Shown: positions 35,706-45,511, counted from the first letter of the stretch. The stretch is DNA of 64,000 bases from an uncultured Caulobacterales bacterium (GCA_947503715.1 CANNER010000001.1:744001-808000), one strand, 5' to 3'. Numbers and translations are program-made. The notes: generated by a model not told the origin, from the sequence alone.

Positions 35706-35915
35706 TCAGGACTTCGCCGCTTGGAAATGGTGGGGTTCGAGATTTGGAAACGTAACGGTATCGCCGACCTCTTTCCCGCTCTCATGCGCTGGGCATTCGG
35801 ATAAAACACTTAGAACTTTGGTCTCCATTCCGGATGCCACCGCGCGGACAGTCCCATTTTCAGGGAAAATACGCCAATGCTGACTCCAAGATGGGCGGTC
35901 GCAGGTTCCGCTTGG
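35706..35915 (-). other. Open frame in phase with ilvE beyond its stop codon
   Basis: Directly after the ilvE TAA (35916-35918), the same frame stays open for 69 codons to a TGA at 35706-35708. It reads protein-like, for example RIFPENGTVRAVASGMETK and KEVGDTVTFPNLEPHHFQ, but has only a late ATG (about 44 codons from the end) and no clear ribosome-binding site. It could be a small gene, a stop-codon readthrough tail of IlvE, or chance. IlvE without it is already full length. Confidence 0.25.
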
Positions 35916-36794
35916 TTAAATCGCTATCTTACCTCGGACGCAATCATCATAATCCGTGGCAAGGGTCTTTGTGGTCTCGCCAACCACGTAATGCATCCCG
36001 TCAATTTCGCGCACGGGCGTTACTTCGGCGGCGGTGCCGACGACGAAACACTCTTCGAAATGCGGCATTTCAGACGGATGGATATCGCGCTTATGCACTT
36101 TAATGCCCCGCTTTTCGGCCAGTTTGATGACCGTGTCATGGGTGATACCTTCAAGGAGGATATCATTGGTCGGGGTATGCAATTCGCCGTTTCGGACAAA
36201 GAAAATATGCGCACCTGTACATTCGGCAACACGGCCTTTGAAATCATACATCAGGGCGTCATCCCAGCCCGTGGCGGCGGCCTTATCCTTGGCAAGGGTG
36301 CAGATCATATAGAGGCCGGCGGCCTTGGATTTACAGGGTGCAGAGCGCGGGTCAGGACGAATCCAATCCGAAATACAGAGACGGATGCCCTTCATCTTGT
36401 CCTCAAAATAACTACCCCAATGCCAAGCGGCCACGCCGAAATGGATCTGATTGTTTTTGGAGGCGACACCCATCATATTCGATCCACGCCACGCAAAGGG
36501 GCGGAGATAGGCATCGTCCAACCCCGTCTTCGCCAATGTGTCGAGACAGGCTTGGTCAATTTCATCCCGCGTATAAGGAATTTCATAGCCGAGGAGATTG
36601 GCCGAATTGATGAGGCGCTGGCTATGGTCAGACAGGCGGAAAATCTTCCCGCCATATGCGCGATTGCCTTCAAATACGCAGGACCCATAATGCAGCGAAT
36701 GCGTCAAGACGTGAATTTTTGTCTCGCGCCAATCCACAAAATTCCCGTCCAGCCAAATTTCGCCGTCGCGGTCATGATAAGCTTTCTCGATCAT
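35916..36794 (-). CDS. ilvE: Branched-chain amino acid aminotransferase
   Basis: Fold-type IV PLP enzyme making or degrading valine, leucine and isoleucine. The N-terminal part has HSLHYGSCVFEGNRAY. The PLP lysine is expected in the middle, within PCKSKAAGLYMICTLAK. The CTGAHIFFVRNGEL strand and LEGITHDTVIKLAEKRG phosphate-binding segment follow, then FEECFVVGTAAEVTPV. I start at the ATG at 36794 (292 aa); the longer frame adds unconserved residues that overlap the spacer to the divergent regulator. D-amino-acid or aminodeoxychorismate activity is less likely, given the motif wording. Confidence 0.9.
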   Translation of the reverse strand: MIEKAYHDRDGEIWLDGNFVDWRETKIHVLTHSLHYGSCVFEGNRAYGGKIFRLSDHSQRLINSANLLGYEIPYTRDEIDQACLDTLAKTGLDDAYLRPFAWRGSNMMGVASKNNQIHFGVAAWHWGSYFEDKMKGIRLCISDWIRPDPRSAPCKSKAAGLYMICTLAKDKAAATGWDDALMYDFKGRVAECTGAHIFFVRNGELHTPTNDILLEGITHDTVIKLAEKRGIKVHKRDIHPSEMPHFEECFVVGTAAEVTPVREIDGMHYVVGETTKTLATDYDDCVRGKIAI

Positions 36795-36919
36795 TGTCTC
36801 TCTCGTCTTTCCAACATGAAGCAAGCCGTGAAGCCCGCCAGTCTTGCAAGCGTCTTCGTTACAAGTCATCTATCGTCTATGCCAAGAAAAATATATGCGA
36901 ATTTTGGGGAGTTGCACGG

Positions 36920-37618
36920 ATGAGTACCACATATTTGGATCGTTCCGACACGCATGTCCTGATTGTCGATGATGATGACCGGATCCGTGACTTGCTGTCC
37001 CGCTACCTCATCAAGCAGGGTTACCGTGCGAGTACAGCCGGCAGTGCCGATGAAGCGCGATTGAAAATGCAGGGTCTGAAATATGACCTGCTGATTTTGG
37101 ATATTATGATGCCGGGGGAGGACGGCTTGTCCCTGACCAAATCATTGCGGGAACATCACGATGTGCCGATTATCCTGCTGACGGCTTTGGGCGAGGCAGA
37201 ACAGCGGATTGCAGGTCTGCGGTCCGGCGCGGATGATTATCTGCCCAAGCCGTTCGAGCCGGAGGAATTGCTACTGCGCATCGATAATATTTTCCGCCGA
37301 ACGGGGAGAGAACTGACAACGGATAAGGTCGTTTTTGGGCCGTATGAATTTGATCTTGCGAAGGGATTGCTGCGCAAAAATGGAAAGCAAATGCGGCTGA
37401 CGACGGGGGAACAGACCTTGCTCGCTTTGCTGGCTGGGCAATCGGGAGCGGTCGTTTCGCGCTACATTCTGTCCGAGAATATAAAAGCGCAATCGGAACG
37501 AGCCGTTGATGTGCAGATGACACGCCTGCGCCGGAAACTGGAAAATGATCCGTCCGAGCCGCAGTATCTTCTCACAGTGCGGGGCGAGGGGTATCGCCTC
37601 GTCTCTGATGTTGCGTAA
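36920..37618 (+). CDS. OmpR family response regulator
   Basis: A receiver domain (residues about 10-125) with the acidic pocket VDDDDR, the phosphorylatable D61 in LILDIMMPGEDG and the conserved K of YLPKPFEPEEL. A winged-helix output domain follows from about residue 135 and ends in VRGEGYRLVSD. I place the start at the ATG at 36920; the longer frame runs through the divergent ilvE promoter. It is followed after 3 bases by its partner histidine kinase. An OmpR/EnvZ-like pair beside ilvE is common in alphaproteobacteria. Confidence 0.93.
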   Translation: MSTTYLDRSDTHVLIVDDDDRIRDLLSRYLIKQGYRASTAGSADEARLKMQGLKYDLLILDIMMPGEDGLSLTKSLREHHDVPIILLTALGEAEQRIAGLRSGADDYLPKPFEPEELLLRIDNIFRRTGRELTTDKVVFGPYEFDLAKGLLRKNGKQMRLTTGEQTLLALLAGQSGAVVSRYILSENIKAQSERAVDVQMTRLRRKLENDPSEPQYLLTVRGEGYRLVSDVA

Positions 37619-37621
37619 GTT

Positions 37622-38926
37622 GTGAAACCGAGCTTACGAAATATCCTGCCAAAGTCGATCTTCTGGCGCGCTTTTCTGATTATCATCCTGCCGATTGTCG
37701 TCATGCAAATGGCGGTGGCCTGGTTCTTCTTCAACGCGCATTGGGCGCGGGTGACATCGAACCTGTCCGATTCTGTCGCGGCGGATGTCGCGGTGGCGGT
37801 GCAGCTATTCCAGCAAGACCCGACAGATGAAAATGCGAAGTCACTGGACGCGCTGCTGCGGCCGGATATGGAGCTCTCCGTGGTGCTTCGCCCGGATGAG
37901 CTTCTGCCAACATCTAATCGAAATGCGTTTTTCTCCACGCTGGATAAGACGCTCCGCCGATCCCTGAACGAGACATTGGATGAACCGTTCTGGTTCGACA
38001 CGACGCGTTATCCCAATCACGTCGATATTCAGGTGAAGGTCGATCAAGGTGTCTTGCGATTTATTGCGGCGCGGGAACGGGTCTTTGCGCCGACGGGATA
38101 CGTCTTCATCTTCTGGCTGATTACCGCGACGGTCCTACTCTCGCTCATCTCAATTTTATTCATTCGGCGGCAGTCAGACCCGATTAAAGAACTCGCGGAT
38201 GCTGCGACGAGCTTTGGTAAGGGGCAGGATATTTCCGATTTTAAGCCGCGTGGAGCGTCAGAGGTGCGTATGGCAGGACAGTCTTTCCTCAAAATGCGAA
38301 GCCGGATCAGACGGCATTTAGAGCAGCGGACCCTCATGCTGGCAGGCGTGTCGCATGACCTAAGGACGCCTCTGACGCGGCTCAAACTCCAACTCGCCAT
38401 GCAGGATGATACGGAAGATACGCGCGCAGCTCGGCGGGATGTCGACGAGATGGAGGCCATGCTGACGGGCTATCTCGACTTTGCGCGGGGCATGGGGACG
38501 GAAAAGCCAGACACTGTGCGATTAGCTGATTTCGTTACGCAAACAATGAAAGGAAGGGACGATGTTGAGGTGTCTGATTTTGAAGATCGGGATATTTCAA
38601 TTCGTCCAGTTATGTTGCGGCGGTCGCTCGGGAATCTCATCAATAATGCGCGGAAATATGGGTCGAATGTGGATTTACGCATTGAAGACACGGAAGATTT
38701 CCTGATGTTTCACGTCGAGGATGACGGTCCAGGAATTCCTATTGAACAACGTAGTGAGGTCTTCAAGGCTTTCCAGCGATTGGACGGAGCGCGGAACCAG
38801 AATATCGAGGGCATCGGTCTGGGCCTGTCCATCGCGCAGGATATCGCTCAATTGCATGGCGGGACGATCCTGTTGGCGGATAGTCCGAAAGGTGGGCTTC
38901 GGGCGACGCTGCGATTACCGCTTTAA
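37622..38926 (+). CDS. EnvZ-like sensor histidine kinase
   Basis: Membrane histidine kinase of 434 residues with a GTG start. The first transmembrane helix is about residues 13-33, a periplasmic domain of about 125 residues follows, and the second helix is near 160-180. HAMP and the dimerisation domain come next, with the phospho-acceptor H245 in AGVSHDLRTPLTRLKLQL. The ATPase has the N-box LGNLINNARKYG, the G1 motif VEDDGPGIP and G2 GIGLGLSIAQDI. It acts with the response regulator just upstream, presumably on envelope or osmotic stress. Its stop directly abuts that of the convergent proC. Confidence 0.93.
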   Translation: MKPSLRNILPKSIFWRAFLIIILPIVVMQMAVAWFFFNAHWARVTSNLSDSVAADVAVAVQLFQQDPTDENAKSLDALLRPDMELSVVLRPDELLPTSNRNAFFSTLDKTLRRSLNETLDEPFWFDTTRYPNHVDIQVKVDQGVLRFIAARERVFAPTGYVFIFWLITATVLLSLISILFIRRQSDPIKELADAATSFGKGQDISDFKPRGASEVRMAGQSFLKMRSRIRRHLEQRTLMLAGVSHDLRTPLTRLKLQLAMQDDTEDTRAARRDVDEMEAMLTGYLDFARGMGTEKPDTVRLADFVTQTMKGRDDVEVSDFEDRDISIRPVMLRRSLGNLINNARKYGSNVDLRIEDTEDFLMFHVEDDGPGIPIEQRSEVFKAFQRLDGARNQNIEGIGLGLSIAQDIAQLHGGTILLADSPKGGLRATLRLPL

Positions 38927-39736
38927 TCAGCCTGCCAATTCCTTCGCCCGCGCAAAGGCGGCGCGCACGGCCTGCAGCATCAAACGGGAAAGGCCGTTTT
39001 CCGACATAAGCTCGTCCAAGGCTGCCTGTGTCGTGCCATTAGGGGAGGTGACGTTCTTTCGAAGCGTGCCCGGCGTTTCAGAGCTGTCCTCCAGTAATTT
39101 GGCGGAGCCGATGATCGTCTCGCGCGCCAGTTCTGCGGCGATTTCTTTGGGCAATCCCAGATCGCGGGCGGCGGCTTCGAGTGTTTCGACGAGGTGAAAA
39201 ACATAAGCAGGACCGGAACCGGACACGGCTGTAACGGCATTGAGTGCGGATTCGCTTTCAACGCGTACGACCTTGCCACCTGCGGTGAGAAGGGCTTCAG
39301 TGAGATCCAGATGTTCTTCCGAAACAGTTGGATCGGCGAACATAGCGCTTATACCGGCGCCAATCGCGGCGGGTGTATTGGGCATGACACGGATAATTGT
39401 ACGCTTACCCAGGTGTTTGCGGAGGGTCCGAAGGCTTGTTCCCGCAAGAATCGAAACAATAATCGCTTTCTCAGGCAAGCTTTCGCCGAGTTCAGGGCCT
39501 AGCTGTTCAAATATTTGCGGCTTAATCCCAAGCAGGACAGTCCTGACAGATTTCGGGATATCTTGGGGCGCGTGAAGATGCTTCGCGCCTTTCTCAATTG
39601 CGTAAACGGCCTCCGTCCCGGGGTTTGGGTCAAGGATGCAGAGATTGCGTCGGGACACCAATCCGGATTCAAGCCAGCCCTTAAGCAGTGCGCCGCCCAT
39701 CTTCCCCGCGCCGATGAGAAGGTGTGTCTGCGCCAT
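38927..39736 (-). CDS. proC: Pyrroline-5-carboxylate reductase
   Basis: Last step of proline synthesis. The Rossmann fold opens with LLIGAGKMGGALLKGW, LLGIKPQ follows, and the C-terminal signature is AVTAVSGSGPAYVFHLVE. The late TSPNGTTQAALDEL block carries the catalytic-region threonine. At 269 residues it is typical. Its ATG overlaps the TAA of the YbjN-like gene by one base (TAATG), so the two are coupled. YbjN-proC adjacency is common in alphaproteobacteria. Confidence 0.95.
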   Translation of the reverse strand: MAQTHLLIGAGKMGGALLKGWLESGLVSRRNLCILDPNPGTEAVYAIEKGAKHLHAPQDIPKSVRTVLLGIKPQIFEQLGPELGESLPEKAIIVSILAGTSLRTLRKHLGKRTIIRVMPNTPAAIGAGISAMFADPTVSEEHLDLTEALLTAGGKVVRVESESALNAVTAVSGSGPAYVFHLVETLEAAARDLGLPKEIAAELARETIIGSAKLLEDSSETPGTLRKNVTSPNGTTQAALDELMSENGLSRLMLQAVRAAFARAKELAG

Positions 39737-40269
39737 TACGGATTTGCCGCCAAGTCAACGAGGGCAGAGGTGAGGGCATCTTCCGGTGACTTGCCCGCCC
39801 ATGTCACATATTGGCAAGCTGGATAGCCGCGCTCCGCCGCATCCAGGGCGAGAGAGAGAAGGTCTAAACCTTGTTCTAGCCCAAGTTTCGCACCGCCACG
39901 CAGGGAGACCGAATCGCGATAAACGAGGCAGCGTGTCTTGTCCCAATAATCAAAGTGTCCGGAGACGAGCCGTTCATTCAACAAGCTCATCAGACGACAA
40001 ATATCATCAGACCGTCCACCCGGAAGTTTACCATCAAAAACAAGAAAGACCTGAACCTGCTCTGTGGCCGGATTCCAGCTCAGGGACACATCATGCTCGC
40101 ACCACAGGCCGGGCAGGGTGATGTGAAGCTCGTTTATATCCATACGCTCATTGTCATAACCTTCGGCCAGGCAGATGCGTGTAAACACATCCAGCGGATT
40201 TTGGCGCAGGCCCACAGCACTCGACAATGTCGGGTTGGGGCGAATTTGACGTTGGTCAGCGTATGACAT
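39736..40269 (-). CDS. YbjN domain-containing protein
   Basis: A 177-residue protein with the YbjN type III secretion chaperone-like fold, as described for small alphaproteobacterial proteins next to proC. Visible landmarks are NPLDVFTRICLAEGYDNERM, LWCEHDVSLSWNP, LLNERLVSGHFDYWDKTRCL and a final CQYVTWAGKSPEDALTSALV. The start is uncertain: I use the ATG at 40269, and the frame stays open for 32 codons further upstream. Molecular role unknown. Confidence 0.78.
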   Translation of the reverse strand: MSYADQRQIRPNPTLSSAVGLRQNPLDVFTRICLAEGYDNERMDINELHITLPGLWCEHDVSLSWNPATEQVQVFLVFDGKLPGGRSDDICRLMSLLNERLVSGHFDYWDKTRCLVYRDSVSLRGGAKLGLEQGLDLLSLALDAAERGYPACQYVTWAGKSPEDALTSALVDLAANP

Positions 40270-40425
40270 CAGGGTCCAATGAATCACTTGTCTCTTTAAG
40301 GATAGGCTATGGATGTGGTGGGGGCTGGCAAGATGGATTGTGTCCCTGCGTGTTGATAACCGCAAATCGGTCCGCTTATCAGTGACTATACTCTTAATCT
40401 CAACAGGCTGACGGGAGAGACCGTG

Positions 40426-41031
40426 TCATTCCGGCGGCGACCAGAGGGGATATTTCTCCATGATCGCTTTGAACAGATCGGATGTGATGCAGTTTTTCAG
40501 CCAATCCCGCATCTTGGGAAGTCCTGACTCGTTCGCCCACCAATCGGGCTCGACAGCTGCAAATTGGCGGATGAAGGGAAATGTCGCGATGTCTGTGGGA
40601 CCCATATCGGCGCCCGAGAGAAAGGTCTGTATTTCCAAAGTCCGTTCGAAAGGTTGCAATATTTCAACAGCTTCCGCGCGGTGGCCGAGGTCGACATCGC
40701 CGCGTTTCGCTGTTTCGTCATAGCGCGATGCATATTTATAACGGTCCAGATGGTGTTTGAACGGGCCGTCTATTTGCGCGACAAATTCCATCTTCAGGGC
40801 GGCATCAGGTATTGCCCAGCGGAGAATATCGAGGCTTTGATCAATGACCTCTTCATTGGACGTCATGAAAACAGGAACAGACCCTTTGGGTGAGGCCTCC
40901 AACATGGCCTCGGGCTTGTCGCGCAGGCTGACTTCGCGGTGCTCATATTCCGTTCCCGCGAGATAGAGCGCCATCCGCGCCCGCATCGCATAGGGGCAGC
41001 GGCGGAAAGAATAGAGAATATGTCCGCTCAT
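40426..41031 (-). CDS. Glutathione S-transferase family protein
   Basis: A 201-residue thioredoxin-fold GST. The N-terminal domain starts [19 protein letters not shown], with a CPYAMR motif that could be the active cysteine. The cis-proline segment KGSVPVF and DQSLDILRW follow. The C-terminal helical domain carries the [16 protein letters not shown] core. The ATG overlaps the trhO stop as ATGA, so it is the second gene of that operon. The CPY motif points toward omega/beta-like thiol transferases, not conjugating GSTs. Confidence 0.85.
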   Translation of the reverse strand: MSGHILYSFRRCPYAMRARMALYLAGTEYEHREVSLRDKPEAMLEASPKGSVPVFMTSNEEVIDQSLDILRWAIPDAALKMEFVAQIDGPFKHHLDRYKYASRYDETAKRGDVDLGHRAEAVEILQPFERTLEIQTFLSGADMGPTDIATFPFIRQFAAVEPDWWANESGLPKMRDWLKNCITSDLFKAIMEKYPLWSPPE

Positions 41032-41939
41032 GCCTTGCGCCCGATATGGTCTTCCCCGCGCGATTTGGCGAGGGCAATCTGCTTTTGCCGCTCTGCAAAG
41101 CGGGCTTTCTGGTCGTCGCTCATCTCTGCGTGACAGCGATGGCACGATACGCCGAGAAGATACTCGGGACGGTCCATATCTTCGGGCAGGAGCGGGCGGC
41201 GGCAGGCAAAGCACTGGTTATATTCGCTCTCTTCCAAGCCATGTGTAACGGCGACTCGCTGGTCGAACACGAAACAATCGCCTTCCCACAGGCTTTCGGA
41301 TTGTGGCTGGGTTTCAAGATATTTCAGGATGCCGCCCTTGAGATGATAGACATCGTCAAAGCCGTTTTGTTTCATAAAGGACGAGGCCTTCTCGCAACGG
41401 ATACCGCCCGTGCAGAACATGGCGACTTTAGGCTTGTTTAGGTTGTCGCGATTGGCTTCGACCCAAGCGGGGAACTCGCGGAAGGTTTCTGTTTCAGGAT
41501 TGACGGCGCCTTTAAATGTGCCGATCTCGACTTCATAATCATTGCGTGTGTCGATCAAGATAGTGTTGGGATCGCTTATCAGCGCGTTCCAATCGGCAGG
41601 ATCGACATAGGTCCCGACGGTCTCGTTCGGGTCAATCCCGTCCACGCCCATCGTCACGATCTCTTTCTTCAAACGCACTTTCATCCGATGAAAGGGTTGG
41701 TCCTTGGCCGTGGAGAATTTGGCTTCGAGATCAGCGAGTCTCGGATCGGCGCGCAGGAATGCGAGCATATCCGTGATGGATTTTTCTGAGCCAGCAACCG
41801 TACCGTTTATGCCCTCAGAGGCCAAAAGGATTGTCCCCTTGATCTCCAACAGGTCGCACATATCCTGTAAGATCGGGCGCAAGGCGACGTAATCGGGGAG
41901 AGACGTAAATTGGTACAGGGCTGCGACGTGATAGGTCAT
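41028..41939 (-). CDS. trhO: tRNA uridine(34) hydroxylase TrhO (rhodanese-related)
   Basis: YceA/TrhO proteins convert uridine 34 of certain tRNAs to 5-hydroxyuridine with oxygen. An N-terminal acylphosphatase-like domain contains [15 protein letters not shown] rhodanese domain (about residues 120-220) carries [11 protein letters not shown] and the active-site loop [13 protein letters not shown]. The C-terminal part has paired cysteines (CFACRRPL and GVSCHRCH) that look like a zinc site. The length of 303 residues fits. It is the first gene of a two-gene unit with the GST. Confidence 0.92.
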   Translation of the reverse strand: MTYHVAALYQFTSLPDYVALRPILQDMCDLLEIKGTILLASEGINGTVAGSEKSITDMLAFLRADPRLADLEAKFSTAKDQPFHRMKVRLKKEIVTMGVDGIDPNETVGTYVDPADWNALISDPNTILIDTRNDYEVEIGTFKGAVNPETETFREFPAWVEANRDNLNKPKVAMFCTGGIRCEKASSFMKQNGFDDVYHLKGGILKYLETQPQSESLWEGDCFVFDQRVAVTHGLEESEYNQCFACRRPLLPEDMDRPEYLLGVSCHRCHAEMSDDQKARFAERQKQIALAKSRGEDHIGRKA

Positions 41940-41997
41940 GAGCGCGACCTAATTTCAGAGCGCCCCGCGGTCAAGGCGAGGACACTGTCGCGAGGCT

Positions 41998-42456
41998 TTA
42001 TGAAGACGTCTCTGGTTCGGCGATCCCGGAGATCAGGTCCTGATATATTCCGAAGGATTCGATTTGCGAGATAAAACTGTCGGACACGCCCTGACGCTCA
42101 AGCAAGCTCCGCATGCCATCGGAGATAATTTCCGGATCATTGCAGGTTTTCGCAACTGTTCGAAGATCCTGAATACCCTTGCCGTTTTTCAATTCTTTCT
42201 CAAGGCTCCCCAATGCGCGGGACGCCGCAAGCGATTGGAACAAGCCGGGCGTTTTGCCCTCTGCTAGCGTTTGGGAGGCCGCCGCCAAAGTCTTGATGGC
42301 CCGAGACGCTCTCTTCTCGATTCGCTCGACGGCGCGGTCGGCGCGCGGGGCAATCCATTCCGCCGTGCAGACCTTGGCCGGATTGGGCGTCGAGGCACAG
42401 GCCGAGATCATAATCGGCAGGATCGAGAGCGCGGCAATTTTCGAAATAGAGTTCAT
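41998..42456 (-). CDS. Lipoprotein, function unknown
   Basis: A 152-residue protein with a signal peptide and lipobox ending MISAC, the cysteine at about residue 20. The mature chain is helical, with alternating charged heptads from residue 40 to 110, and has two further cysteines. No known domain. It stands alone between trhO and the divergent regulator. Outer-membrane sorting is likely, since no aspartate follows the cysteine. Confidence 0.75.
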   Translation of the reverse strand: MNSISKIAALSILPIMISACASTPNPAKVCTAEWIAPRADRAVERIEKRASRAIKTLAAASQTLAEGKTPGLFQSLAASRALGSLEKELKNGKGIQDLRTVAKTCNDPEIISDGMRSLLERQGVSDSFISQIESFGIYQDLISGIAEPETSS

Positions 42457-42607
42457 AACGCTCTGTTATGTCGGACATGCCGACGTAGCAAGCCCACGAT
42501 ATTGAACAACAAATCAGAATCGGGACAATTTTACCCAGTCGATCTGTTGCAAGTCGGAGATTACACGCGTAGGCCTCCATTCAAATAATGTGGGATTTAG
42601 GAGCGCT

Positions 42608-44275
42608 ATGTCTGCTGCAATGTCAGCTATGACTGCCATGCCCGGTCCTGATGAAGATGCGCAAGCGGTTCTCGTCAGGCAGGCCTTAGAACTTATCTGC
42701 GAAGACGCCCTTTTCCGAGATACAACCCGCATGAAACGTTTCCTGCGCTTTGTCGTCGAGGAAACATTGGAAGGACGCGGCGATCGTTTGAAAGGCTATA
42801 CAATTGGAGTGGAGGTCTTTGACAGGCCTGACGATTTTGATCCGCAGGCTGACACCATTGTTCGTGTGCAGGCCGGACAATTACGCCGCCGTCTGGATCT
42901 TTATTATGCGGAACATGCGAAAGACAGCCAGGTCAGGATATTGATCCCAAAGGGGCGTTATTCACCGATTTTTGAGATGCGTCAAAATATACCCGATGAT
43001 GCGACGCTTGAGGCCGGGGATGTTGCTAAGGCTGTGACGGATATAAAGACTGATCCGCGTCCGTCAATTGCCGTCCTGTCTCTCGATGATTTAACCCCAA
43101 ATGAAGGCGAGGGAGCCTACTTCACCGATGGTTTGACCGCAGAAATTGTAAATGCGCTTGTCCAGTTCCGATCAATGCGAATTGTTACAATGACGGCGAG
43201 TGTCGCGACGCATTTGAAGGAGCGATCCGTTCGAGAAGTCGCGGAAGAGTCCGGGGCGGAGTTTGTCTTATCCGGAAATGTGCGTCGGGACGGCGATGTT
43301 TTTCGCGTTATGGTGCAACTCATACGGGCCGATACAAATGAGCATTTGATGTCGCGCGTCTTTGATAGGGAATATTCACCGGGCAGTCTTTTCAACTTAC
43401 AAGAGGATATAGCCTCATATACGGCGGCGGCCGTTGCCGCTCCTTTTGGGGCTGTGAATAGATATAATCGGCGACGGCTCATTCGTCAGGATGCGTCTAT
43501 TCAAGCTTATGAATGCGTCTTGCGGTTCTACGATATTCAACTTCGGCCTACCCGAAATAAAGCGAATGAGTTGCTAAAAACGGTTGAAGCCGCTACTTCA
43601 GAAAATCCGGGGTTCTCGTCCGGTTGGGCAATCCAAAGTTTGATGCATGCATTCTTGGTGTCGCAATGTTTTCCTGTCGCGGATCCGGTCAAACATTTGA
43701 AAGAAGCTGACCGGTGCGGGCGATTGGCCATTGAACTGGATAATCAAAATGCGCTCGGCTATTTTGCGCTCTATCAGACTTATTATCACCGCGGCGAGTT
43801 TGAAAATGCCAACCGTATGATTCGACGAGCTATGGCTCTCAATCCTAATAATTATTCGATTCTTGCTTACCATGCTGTCTGTTTGGCTTTACGCGGTTAT
43901 AACAAGGAGGCCTTGACGATGCAGGCAGCGGCTCTTCGGCTCATTGGTCGTGCGCCGCCGTGGTTTTATGTGCCGCAGATGATTGTCGATTATCGGGAAG
44001 GCCAATATGATGCCGTTGCCGCGTGGTTGGGGCGTGATCCTTTGAATTTACCCGCGGCTTTCCAAGCATTTGGGTTGTCCGCGCTCGTATATCTGGATCG
44101 CATTGACGAAGCGAAAGTTCTCATAGCTAAATTAGAGGAAGAGTTCCCAGGTTTCCTTATCGAAACGGGGCGGTCTGCTTGTCAATGGCATCTGGCAAGT
44201 GATTTGACTGAGAAATTAAAACGTAGTGTGGAAATAGCTGGTCTTGACATGAGAGATATTGCGTCCTCTATATGA
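42608..44275 (+). CDS. Regulator with wHTH-like N-terminus, TolB-like domain and TPR repeats
   Basis: A 555-residue soluble protein. Residues about 25-110 are the conserved module RFLRFVVEETLEGRGDRLKG, VEVFDRPDDFDPQADTIVRV and RRRLDLYYAE, found at the N-terminus of many adenylate-cyclase-like/TPR regulators. A TolB N-terminal-like domain follows (PSIAVLSLDDL, YFTDGLTAEIVNAL). The remainder is helical repeats of TPR type. There is no cyclase domain. AGGAG lies 5 bases before the chosen ATG. It sits immediately upstream of the sugar-oxidation genes on the same strand and may control or sense for them; that is inference. Confidence 0.75.
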   Translation: MSAAMSAMTAMPGPDEDAQAVLVRQALELICEDALFRDTTRMKRFLRFVVEETLEGRGDRLKGYTIGVEVFDRPDDFDPQADTIVRVQAGQLRRRLDLYYAEHAKDSQVRILIPKGRYSPIFEMRQNIPDDATLEAGDVAKAVTDIKTDPRPSIAVLSLDDLTPNEGEGAYFTDGLTAEIVNALVQFRSMRIVTMTASVATHLKERSVREVAEESGAEFVLSGNVRRDGDVFRVMVQLIRADTNEHLMSRVFDREYSPGSLFNLQEDIASYTAAAVAAPFGAVNRYNRRRLIRQDASIQAYECVLRFYDIQLRPTRNKANELLKTVEAATSENPGFSSGWAIQSLMHAFLVSQCFPVADPVKHLKEADRCGRLAIELDNQNALGYFALYQTYYHRGEFENANRMIRRAMALNPNNYSILAYHAVCLALRGYNKEALTMQAAALRLIGRAPPWFYVPQMIVDYREGQYDAVAAWLGRDPLNLPAAFQAFGLSALVYLDRIDEAKVLIAKLEEEFPGFLIETGRSACQWHLASDLTEKLKRSVEIAGLDMRDIASSI

Positions 44276-44356
44276 CAGCGATGTCATACCCGTTAAATTG
44301 GGTGTGTATTAGCAACGAGATCGGATAAAATCCGACCGCATAAAGGGACCCTGCCC

Positions 44357-45511
44357 ATGAGCCAAGTGACTGCCGACATAGAAAGTGAAGCTCGTGCGCC
44401 CATCCGCATGGGCATGGTTGGCGGGGGTGAGGGCGCTTTTATCGGTGAAGTTCATCGGCTGGCCGCGCGGTTAGATGGGAAGATCGAACTCGTCTGCGGC
44501 GCCTTCTCCCGCGATGCGGAAAATACGAAGCGTACAGGTGCGGGACTCGGGCTCGATGCGTCGCGCTGCTACTCAGATTTTGAAGCCATGATGCAGGCCG
44601 AGGCGGCTTTACCCGCAGACCAACGGATGCAATTCGTCTCAATTGTAACGCCCAACCACGTTCACTTTCCCGTTGCAAAAGTTGCGCTTGAGGCGGGCTT
44701 TCATGTGCTGTCGGACAAACCTGCAACATTGAATTTGAAGGAAGCGAAAGCGCTTCAGAAAATTGTTGAGAAGACTGGGCTGAATTACGGTCTGACCCAT
44801 ACTTACCTTGGCTACCCGCTCGTGAGTGTCGCGAAACATATCGTCAATACGGGTGGTATTGGGCAAGTCCGAAAAGTCTTTGTTGAGTATATCCAGGGAT
44901 GGCTTGCGACCGAGGTTGAAAACAAACAAGCGGATTGGCGCACGGACCCATCCAAATCCGGGGGCTCCGGTTGTATGGGCGATATTGGTACACACGCGCA
45001 CAACCTAGCGGAATTTGTCACGGGGAAGCGGATGACGCATGTCGCCGCTGATCTCTCTATTTTCGTGGATAGTCGCCGTCTTGATGATGACGGCTCCGCG
45101 CTGTTCCGGATGGAGGACGGCGTGAAGGGCACGTTGTCGGCCTCGCAAATCTGTGTCGGGCAGGAAAACAGTCTGTCTATTCGTGTCTATGGCGAAATGG
45201 GCGGCCTCATCTGGAATCAGGAAGAACCGAACACTTTGCTGCGGACTTATGCGGACCGCCCGACTGAAATTATCCGGTCTGCGCAAGGCTATTTGCCAGT
45301 GTCAGCGCAAGAGGGGTTCCGCACGCCGCCCGGTCATCCGGAAGGCTATTTGGAAGCCTTTGCAAATGTCTATCTCGACTTCGCGAACTCGCTGAAATCC
45401 GATACGCCCGTCACGACGGGTATAGAAGGCGGGGTACGCGGTATGGCCTTTGTCGAGGCGCTTCTGAAATCATCCTCTAAAAATTCTAAATGGGTAGAGA
45501 TCAAATCATGA
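44357..45511 (+). CDS. Gfo/Idh/MocA family oxidoreductase (sugar-oxidation locus)
   Basis: A 384-residue NAD(P)-dependent dehydrogenase. The Rossmann motif is GMVGGGEGAFIGEVHRLAA, close to a branch of the family acting on keto-sugars and inositols. The EKP motif appears as SDKPATLN. The substrate-side block is SGCMGDIGTHAHNLAEF with its aspartate and histidine. AAAGGGA precedes the ATG. The stop overlaps the next gene as ATGA. With the downstream isomerase it forms the cytosolic half of the locus; a likely role is reduction or oxidation of a keto-sugar. There is no signal peptide. Confidence 0.88.
   Translation: MSQVTADIESEARAPIRMGMVGGGEGAFIGEVHRLAARLDGKIELVCGAFSRDAENTKRTGAGLGLDASRCYSDFEAMMQAEAALPADQRMQFVSIVTPNHVHFPVAKVALEAGFHVLSDKPATLNLKEAKALQKIVEKTGLNYGLTHTYLGYPLVSVAKHIVNTGGIGQVRKVFVEYIQGWLATEVENKQADWRTDPSKSGGSGCMGDIGTHAHNLAEFVTGKRMTHVAADLSIFVDSRRLDDDGSALFRMEDGVKGTLSASQICVGQENSLSIRVYGEMGGLIWNQEEPNTLLRTYADRPTEIIRSAQGYLPVSAQEGFRTPPGHPEGYLEAFANVYLDFANSLKSDTPVTTGIEGGVRGMAFVEALLKSSSKNSKWVEIKS

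Noticed and set aside
35486-35900. RNase P RNA or tmRNA in the marR-ilvE gap
   Set aside because: None of the conserved RNase P core motifs or tmRNA acceptor/T-arm features could be found.
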